Source: Ligula intestinalis
Lineage: Eukaryota > Platyhelminthes > Cestoda > Diphyllobothriidea > Diphyllobothriidae
NCBI GenBank assembly: GCA_036362985.1
Contig: JAYGXS010000008.1
Span: 13,086,143 to 13,150,142 of the forward strand
Direction of reading: 5' to 3'
DNA: 64,000 nucleotides
A model generated the notes under the pieces. The model worked only from the letters and a program-made list of their open reading frames with translations. It was not told the DNA's origin and ran no database searches. Both the position numbers and the translations under genes were made by a program. This document shows, one piece after another, positions 57,021 through 64,000 of this stretch (its first letter is position 1; every line of letters starts with the position of its first letter).

Positions 57021-57189
57021 AAATAAACATATTGTCCCAGCGATCAAGCCGTCTTCTTCTCAATTACTTCCTGGGACTTGCATGTTCGTTTGTATTAGAA
57101 GTAGCACCCGCTTGCCCAACAGAACACATGACATCTGAACTTTGGAAAAGTGGAAATTCTTGGCTTATAATCATAAATCGTTTTGTTCA

Positions 57190-57460
57190 ACGGAATTTGT
57201 TTTTTTTTGCTGACTTTTCGAACAGCTGGGCCGGCCGTCCTTTGCCAAAATGAGAACTGACTGAATCGATCAGCAATTCAAAGTTACGCCAAAATTCAGG
57301 TTCAGGGCCAGGCAGCGAGCGCAGAAAAATCGATCAGTGTATTGCGAACACACACATCCACAAATATGAATTGCTGATCGATATAATCAGTTCTCTCTTT
57401 GTCAAAGGCCAGCCGGCCCAGATGCCCGAAACGTCATCAGAAAAAATAAACACATTCCAG
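57190..57460. repeat. Foldback element with about 85-bp inverted arms and HHR-like 3' halves
   Basis: Left and right arms pair through CTGGGCCGGC, CCTTTG.CAAA, GAGAACTGA, ATCGATCAGCAATTCA. Outward, each arm reads GGCCCAG.TG..CGAAA.. followed by GTC or a variant (57205-57225 minus; 57425-57445 plus) and an A-rich tail with AATAAA on the right. No 5' HHR core (CUGANGA) was found. The central ~90 bp has no coding match. Confidence 0.72.
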
Positions 57461-59379
57461 TGCGCAAAAATCATCTATGGCATGACATCTGATTCATAAC
57501 TCAGGCGCCAGATGATTTCAGCGTGGTCGAATAAGGCCAAACGTTCACATCACACTAAAAAATGCTACGGATCACAAACACAGAGATGAGAATCTGACCC
57601 CAGACACCACATGTTGGTGACAGCGGGTCAGGTCTGGCGACGCCAACACACCGACAGATACAGTTGGTGTGAGCAAGCGCACGGCAGTTTGGTGGTCGGT
57701 TTCGATGATGAGCATCGTGTGTTCCACAAGAGATTGGTGCAGGTAAAAAAAGATTTGCGCTAGATCAGGCGCGAGTTGCGTTTTAATTACCTCATTACTT
57801 GTTAGTACCGACGGAGGCAAGTTGATGGTCTAAGCTTACTTTGAAATACGTTTAAGAACTGTTTCATATGCAAATAATTCGGAGCCCTGTACATTCCCTT
57901 TTACATAGAGGCCTCTATTCCTGAAACTGCAATTCACTACGGCTTAGTATTTGACGATTCCAAAACCGGCATATGTTTCAAGTAGAGCATGCAGTACGAA
58001 TGTTAGCCTTCGCGAGTCGTTGCTGGTCGTCCTTATTCAGAGGCCATATAGTCGGTCAACCATTCTTCGCCTTTTTGCTAAAACAACCGTCTTCCAATTG
58101 GCGATGAGATGCTAACCGTGGTCAGTCCACTGCCTTGAATTTTACTTCCGAACCCCATAAGCTGTCACACATAGGTTAGCAATTTTTGCCGGAAATCATA
58201 ACCAGACTTCAACGGGCTTTCATCGATAATTAAAAATGGAAAAGCTATGTGACATAATTCAGCATTTTATATGGCGTACGCTTGATTTAAATAGCCGAAA
58301 CAAATTGCATTTCAAAGCCGGCATTTGCATTCCTATTTTCAATTTAATACTACAAATCTATCAATACTTAGTACTTGTGTTGTAACACAAACTTTATCTA
58401 CTATACTACTTCACGTCTAATAAACTAACTCATATTTCGGCATGGCTGAACTTTCATATAAATTATCATTGTTTGGTTAAGTACTGGATATGGCTTCATT
58501 GATTGTGGGTCAATATTTGTACTGAAGTCAGTTTCCTCTGGCCATGCTTTGTTCAGTCTCGACACCTGTCAATAGCACCTGGCCCGACGCATTAACTCCG
58601 ACCTACCTTATTAGCCGAACAGCTTCATGCTAGTAGGTAGAACCATCACCCGTCATTCTTAGCTAAAGACGTGTCCGAAGCATCAGTAAACAAATGCAAC
58701 TCTATTCATGCATTTGTCTTCTTAATCGTCGAAACGGAATGATGAACGCGATAAGATAGCACCTAGGCTAGATGCATTTTTAAACATTGAAACAGAGTTC
58801 AGCTTTTTTGATTCTCACATGCATTGTATCTTAACGCTGCATAGTCCTTCGCATAAGTAAGCGGCGTGATAATTGTTTATTTAATTTATCATTTGTTGGC
58901 ACATTAACAGTGGATAGTTCGTTTTTTGTCGAAGTACTATAATTCCCTACAGCTAATTATTATCAATGTGTGTTTCATCCTCAGTACTCATGTTAATGGG
59001 ATTTGTTTGAAACTTTTAAGCGATAAATTCATTGATTGCTTATTTTCCGAAACCATTTTGCAATCCTTGCACATTCTAACGACAGCAAAACTGCTCATTT
59101 CCTGTTCCCCCAAATTTCGCTTCTTTTTTTGCTCCGATATCTGATATCTGATTTTATGCCTAAACCTCATTCACTCGGAGGTTGCGCTTTTTCGTTCGTG
59201 GGGCAGCAGGGTGTGTTCTGTGTTTATTTTGTTGGCTGGACTAAAATATAGAGTTCGGAACGATAGGAAGATGGCAAACCATACTTTTCTGAATAAATTT
59301 ACTTATTTCCCAAAGGACTGAAATAACTGCTATATAAAGTTCAAAAAGGGGCAAAATCAGCCATTGTAGCCCCATCATT
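57461..59379. other. No recognised gene
   Basis: AT-rich. The minus frame 57572-57820 has no recognised domain. No splice or repeat support. Confidence 0.45.
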
Positions 59380-59790
59380 TACCCCTAGTCCTAGCACTTT
59401 GTCCTCCAAAAACGGTGGTTATAGAGTTTCCTGGGGTGAGGAAAGAGGATAGGCAGAGGAGAAAATTTTCAGAAGTAAATGTAAAGTTAAAAAATGTAGT
59501 CAAAGTTGCTTCCCGCGGCCGCTAGGAGCAAGTTGTTCCGCATGTAAATTGAAGGTGCGCGCGGGGCTTCGCGCAGCGGACTATACTAATCTAACTCCAG
59601 AACGGTAAGTTGGACCACGGGTGTGTTGAAGCAGACAACCTCCTAACCACCATTTCAATTCTTCAGGAAATTCAAGAAATTTGATGATGGGGTTTTTCCG
59701 CAATAAGTTAAATAATAATACAGATTAGGAAAATCTACAGGTATAAATCAGCAACACTTCTAAATGCAGTAAAATAAAAATACTTTTAGC
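59380..59790 (+). repeat. R2 repeat, copy 3
   Basis: Matches 14535-14945 closely over about 400 bp, including AAAAACGGTGGTTATAGAG, GTTGCTTCCCGCGGCCGC, GCGGACTATACTAATCTAAC, and ACAGATTAGGAAAATCTA. Same orientation, 45 kb away. Confidence 0.8.
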
Positions 59791-60847
59791 ATTTTTAAAA
59801 TACATTACTAATTTCCCGCCAATAAACCCGATAACCAACATTTTCGTAGAAAAGCATGCAAATTGTAGGAATTAATGGGTGAGGCAACACAAGCTTCTGT
59901 TGGCCGAAAAGGTAAAAAAGATGACGAGTTATACTTTTCAGGTTATATTTTGAAAGCAGACAGAGATCTACTAATCTGAACAAGCACACGCTATCAAACA
60001 CGGTATAGCAGGAAAAGCAGCTGTAGCGCCTAATTGAGCGTGCCGTGCACATACTCGCGAGTGGAACTAATATCTAATCGCTGGCCGTCGTTATGGGGTA
60101 TACATACAAGACTCAAAGCTCAATTTTATTGCCACCTATCCAACCCTCTTACAACTCAAAATCCCTCTGTCGGTTGATATGAAAACGTTTTTTTCAGATA
60201 TCAACAAACATAGCTCTATTCATGCAGTTAGCTCCCTTGTCATCTCTACAGAATACTGAAGGTGATTAGGTATTACCTAGACTTTAGATTGCAAAACAGG
60301 GGAAAGTGGTTCTAACCATAAAGGACACAAGATGTAGCTCCATGCCGTTTTCATCCTTTTTGACTTTAGCAGAATTTGCATTTAAACATGGCTGTCTATT
60401 GAATAAGTTAACAGCGTGATTGCCTTTTATTTAAACTCTGACTGTAGAAATGTGATTTGCATTGTAAAAAAGGGATACCTCTCCTCTGTCTGCGTTGGTC
60501 CATTTTGTCATACGTTTGAAAATGTTGGCTATTCAAGCATAAAAACAGTTCTAAATGTGTTTTATCCCTGGCATGGGTTTTTAGGGGCATGGTTAATGGA
60601 AAGTGTTTTTACATCTGAAAGCAATCCACCATTAGGTTCCAATCTTAATATAGGCTCGAACAAACAGCAAGGTCTTTGTGCTGCTAAATCACATATAGGG
60701 CAGACTGCCGAACACGCAACAGAAGGTCTGTGTTTTGTTTACATGTTGTGATTTGCAATTGAAGAATTTACTTCTAGCATTTTATGAACATCGATTAAAA
60801 TTCACCGTGAATGAAGATAACCAGACACACCTCCAGTTTTAGTTAAT
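59791..60847. other. No recognised gene
   Basis: A 111-codon plus frame (60416-60751) shows no motif or splice sites. Nothing supported. Confidence 0.45.
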
Positions 60848-60850
60848 AAT

Positions 60851-60900
60851 ATCCGGAGAGCATTCAAATACTTTCAATCAATTATCATCAAGCCGTTACA
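60851..60900 (-). ncRNA. HHR-like motif with looped stem III, family N left arm
   Basis: Minus strand: UUGAUGA (C3 changed), stem II AAU/AUU, GAAA, then stem III AGUAUU/AAUGCU with a UG loop, then C and UCCGG. GGC upstream can pair with the CCG after the cleavage C. Unlike family A, stem III is a real 6-bp hairpin. Confidence 0.55.
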
Positions 60901-61564
60901 TTTATATGGGAGTGGGGTAAAGTGTTAAAGGTAAAATTGTAGATAAATTATGTTCAACGTTGCAAGCAAATTAGTCCAGGGGATAGGGGAGGTGGTTGCG
61001 GGTAGTAAAAAGCGGTTAATTAAGCGGCAATTAGTAAAAGGGAGACGAAAGGGAGAGAGGAGACGTGGAAAATGCCGGCAGATAGGTGGCATTTGGCCAT
61101 GCTTAGCTTGGAGCTTGCAACAGCTTCTTTTACGCGCACAAGATCGGCTTCCCCAACGGGATAGCAGTTGCTTCTGCTGTTGCTAGCAGGCGCTGACCCA
61201 GTGACTCAGGGTAATTTTGTGGGACCTTGTAGGTCACCCTAAAGGCTTCATTGGGGTCCACCTGCTGTCAAAAATCCACCATGTGCGCTAATATGCGCTA
61301 TCTGGTTGAGAAAGACGATTTTGTGGGCACAAAAGAACCTGCTGCAAGCCAGAAGCTTAGCATGGCCAGTGATCACCGAACTACCGAGATTTCTCTCATC
61401 TTCCCTTTTCCCAATCCCCCCCCTCTTCCAAATTGGCGCTTAATTAGCCCCTTGTTACTAACCCAACCCCCTCTCCTATCCCCTGGACTAATTAGCTTTT
61501 AACGTTGAACATAATTTATCTATAATTATACCGTTTACACTTTACCCCACTCCCATATAAATGT

Positions 61565-61610
61565 AACGGCCTGATGATAATTGATTGAAAGTATTTGTAT
61601 GCTCGCTAAT
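61565..61610 (+). ncRNA. HHR-like motif with looped stem III, family N right arm
   Basis: CGGC + CUGAUGA (intact), stem II AAU/AUU around UG, GAAA, stem III AGUAUU/UAUGCU with one weakened pair, then C. CCCCGG occurs after a 12-nt insertion, which may disrupt stem I. Confidence 0.58.
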
Positions 61611-61702
61611 TGCTCCCCGGATTTCTGTGGTAGGAATTTTTGCAACTTTAGAAAAAAAGTCATCCTCTATCAACGGTATCGGTAAAGGTGGTTTTCATGC
61701 GT

Positions 61703-61790
61703 TGCCGTGGGCTGAGGGGTAGATACGTGCCATCTAAATACTGTTTGTGCTAAGAGCATTATAATCATCAGGTCGAAGCCCTGGTTGCCG
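61703..61790 (+). repeat. tRNA-like SINE head
   Basis: GGCTGAGGGGTAGATACGTG matches an A box with D-arm spacing, and GGTCGAAGCC (61771-61780) a B box. The intervening sequence does not form a clear anticodon arm. Probably a SINE head distinct from the 28186 family. Confidence 0.5.
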
Positions 61791-62990
61791 GTAAGAGGCA
61801 CAAGTCTTCAGAATGAGGGCTTTATTGTGCACAGAACCCTAAGTTGCTGTCTCAAGCAGCAGTGGCCACTGGCGAATCCAGGACTGGTGGTGACTGCGTC
61901 CAGTCGTGCCCCCTGAGATTGTCTGGCTGTGTGGTTTATAAGGGTGTTGGTGTTAGATGTTATGATAGCAGTTGGTATCACATGACTGCAGCGAGTTCAA
62001 GCGCTGTATGCTTGGTGGGCTGCATCACCCAAACGGAGTGTCGAATATTGAATTCCCCTACTGCGTGCCAGCAGGGTGGCGTTTTCAAGTGGCTCTTGAG
62101 AAACCGCGACAAGTTGGGCAGCCGTGTGTCCACGCCTGTGTGTGTGCGAGTGAGTTTTGGTAAAGAACAAGTCTGAGGCAGCCGATGCGTGAACTTGGGG
62201 ACAGTGGGCCTCGAAGAACTAAAGGGGCAGCACTGTTGACCGTCCGCGCTATAAATCTACCCAAATGCAATTAAAATGCTCGGCTGTGGTGCGGCGTAGT
62301 TGATTATGGCGTTGGTTTTTGATTCAAGCCTTCCCTTGCTGCCCGTTGATAATACATTCATTGAACCCGCGATATTCAATCCATAAAATTTTCTTTATCG
62401 TTTCATTCTGCCACACAGCGCTTTTTTGTGTTTGCCAACACGACCACCCTCTACGCCCCTTGCTGTCTGATGTGAGCTTTCTGTGGTGTGTTTACTCACA
62501 AATTGATGCCGCGCAGCCTAGACAAGCTTCTTCCGTCAGAAGGTTCTGACAACCTGACTTTCCTCTCCTTACGCGGGGGAGGGAGAACAGCGAGCTTGAT
62601 ATACGGGGTCGAGCACAAGTAGGATCAATTAGCGTTACACAAGGAGTGCCCGGATGTTTACTGAGGAAGACATGAACACGAGAGATTATCCAGTTATTGG
62701 ATCAGAGGAATGCTCCTGACGCCATTGGTTAATGAATCATATGACAGAACGGAGGGCAACTGGAGAATTATAGACAGAAGAGCATTATCGATAAAAGCAC
62801 AGTTGACTATAGTTATGTTCTTCTGCTAAAAGTACTGATGGACGTGCGACAGCTTACGGGATTCGAGAGTGGGACATCAGGACAGTAGGCGCTCCCCTTC
62901 ACCAATCGGAGTACGGTTGGTTTATCACCAAGCCATTTTTTTAACCTAATATACGCCCTGTGGAGAACTTAAACCAAACGCCACCCGAGA
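61791..62990. other. GC-richer segment, no recognised gene
   Basis: A plus frame at 61844-62176 is Cys-rich but without known spacing; it could be SINE body. 62400-62990 shows no motif. Confidence 0.4.
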
Positions 62991-62999
62991 GGGATGAAG

Positions 63000-63945
63000 T
63001 GCAAAATGTATGCCCCTACAATGAAGCGGAAGAAAAAGTTACCGAAATGCCGAATTTGCTGAAATCTGATAAAGTGGCTACTCCCACAGCTTCGTAAATC
63101 AGTGCATGCGCAAAAGAGATGAACACCAAAAATGCATTGACCTCAGATTTTGCCGACGACGTCAAAAGCGTATCAGAGGCCTTCGGCTGCCATTTCTCAC
63201 AAGCCGAAGGCACCCATAAGGCATCAGTTAATGAATATAAAGGGCCAATTGGCATGGCAAGAAACATCTGCGGTCACCTATAGGGCCTGGTACATCTGCG
63301 GACTGAGCAATTAGGTCAGATAAACGGGAAGAATTTCTAAGACGCCAATTGTCGAACACGCGACAGCAGTATGGACAAATGACGCCAATTCTGAAGTTAT
63401 AATTCATTCGACAAGACCTGGTCCCATCTTCAAATTTAATAAGGCCGACATCCTCACAAAAGGTAACAGTAATTTGAGTCACAAGTTACCTGAATCATGT
63501 TTCACTCGCCCGCTTTCCACAAACAAGGACAATGGTTGGCCCAACCCATATTCAGTGTTGAGGGGCAATTTGGCCAGAGCAAGTCGCCACTTGGGGAACG
63601 CGCATGTCAACGTGTCATCTAACGCTAGCGCTGGTGGACCAGATGGCAGAGCAGTCGTCACGCTCAAGTCCACCGCGCGTGATGAAAGTTCAGCAATTCA
63701 GAGCCCACACGCAAGCCATCAAGCAATTAGCGCACCAGAGGACAATTATCCTGGGTAGGGGATTCGTTAATTGTCATAACTGCACAGTGGCACAATGTTT
63801 GTATTCTATAAATACTGGGACTTTCTGGCGTATGGGTTACCCATTGCTGCTAATATTATTGTCGAAGGGTCTTCTGCGGATTTCGAAACGTCGGGCGAAC
63901 AAAAGCCTTGTTCCTGTGATCACCTCTGCCTCATTTCACTGACTT
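63000..63945 (+). pseudogene. Decayed family A PLE: linker, endonuclease and tail
   Basis: Weak linker homology (VKSVSEAFGCHF) near 63160, EN blocks LRTEQLGQIN near 63297 and NDAN-like at about 63379-63400, KFNKADILTKG near 63430-63460, then SWF-region and the tail with SVLRGNLARASRHLGNAHVN (63560-63620), matching the order at 6240-6300 and 56760. Tail words GCGTGATGAAAGT and GAGGACAATTATC are shared with 6700-6770. Ends with a partial HHR at 63869. Stops throughout. Confidence 0.78.
63869..63897 (+). ncRNA. 3' half of an HHR-like motif, family A
   Basis: CUGCGGAUUUC then intact GAAA, ACGUC and GGGC, the family A 3' half. The 5' CUGAUGA and first stem II arm are replaced by unrelated sequence, so it cannot fold into a complete ribozyme. 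Confidence 0.5.
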
Positions 63946-64000
63946 CCTTGCAGTGCCGTACGCTGCACTGCACTGGTGTGTATGCGTTGCCAGGCTCTAT

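Larger units (their letters stand above)
55975..57085. mobile_element. Head-to-head pair of family A PLE tails around an EN fragment
   Basis: 55975-56262 (minus) matches 56777-57085 (plus) over nearly the whole length: TCACCGCT.GGGGAACACAC, CCAACACCACAA, ATGTTCATTGCTGACACAA, GCGCACAATCAAAGACATTT, CACACACAAACT, and outward the HHR-like motif, AATAAACATATT and CAGCGATCAA. The unpaired centre holds the plus-strand EN fragment 56369-56683. Confidence 0.9.
60848..61627. mobile_element. Head-to-head pair of 5'-truncated family N PLE ends
   Basis: 60848-61166 matches the reverse complement of 61295-61627: TCAATCAATTATCATCA, ACATTTATATGGGAGTGGGG, ATAAATTATGTTCAACGTT, TTAGTCCAGGGGATAGG, TTAATTAAGCG, GGCCATGC. 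The unpaired centre (61167-61294) reads on the minus strand QQVDPNEAFRVTYKVPQNYP and ESLGQRLLATAEAT, the family N EN C-terminus, continuing into the left arm as PLGKPILCA. So one longer and one shorter truncated copy are joined at their 5' ends. Confidence 0.9.

Noticed and set aside
57572..57820. 82-codon minus frame resembling a possible PLE linker
   Set aside because: The words do not align in order with any PLE block seen in the window.
61844..62176. Cys-rich 110-codon plus frame
   Set aside because: Cysteine spacing matches no known finger or secreted domain; it lies just after a SINE head.

Overview
The window is eukaryotic and almost certainly from a repeat-rich metazoan genome. The evidence is a metazoan-type elongin C copy, phase-0 exons with canonical splice sites, tRNA-derived SINE-like repeats, and Penelope-like retroelements (PLEs) carrying hammerhead-ribozyme-like (HHR) tails. 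PLE abundance with HHRs, AT-rich intergenic DNA and the SINE style suggest a flatworm, possibly a tapeworm. That is an inference; the sequence alone does not fix the species. No operons, CRISPR arrays, rRNA or convincing functional tRNA are visible.

Most recognisable coding sequence is PLE debris: reverse transcriptase (RT) fused to a GIY-YIG endonuclease (EN). Layout: 1-1455, a broken PLE with a minisatellite and HHR tail; 1768-6925, an old PLE (family A) split by a much younger PLE (3015-5547) with an 11-bp target-site duplication; 7850-8688, a head-to-head pair of family A tails; 10.2-11.0 kb, a family N EN on the minus strand; 11-18 kb, an array of diverged non-coding repeats with two PLE tails embedded; 18-22.4 kb, no recognised gene; 22.6-23.8 kb, a broken PLE with an intact YxDD box; 24.1-24.9 kb, a minus-strand family A tail; 25.65 kb, a 100-bp MITE.

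From 27.5 to 40.2 kb there are three candidate exons of one unidentified host gene on the plus strand (27487-27759, 29778-29915, 39502-40203). All boundaries that can be placed are phase 0. Its introns hold a roughly 950-bp foldback repeat, SINEs, a family N fragment and a GC-rich PLE cluster (family C) around a 400-N assembly gap. The 45.9-53.8 kb region is dominated by a local repeat family (Z) with relics of a C2H2 zinc finger. An intact intronless elongin C retrocopy with a 23-nt poly(A) tract (48741-49289) is inserted in one Z copy. The 46.8-57.5 kb stretch and 60.8-64 kb carry further PLE fragments.

The most coherent unusual signal is structural. At four loci at least, 5'-truncated PLE copies lie head to head, so that an EN fragment is flanked by inverted HHR-bearing tails, and the youngest full-length PLE carries a short inverted copy of its own tail at its 5' end. 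The HHR-like motifs keep a self-complementary ACGU or AGCU in place of a looped stem III in several families, as expected of ribozymes that cleave as dimers. PLE-HHR association is already known; the recurrent palindromic arrangement, the stem III swap and the intact elongin C retrogene are the points most worth a second look.
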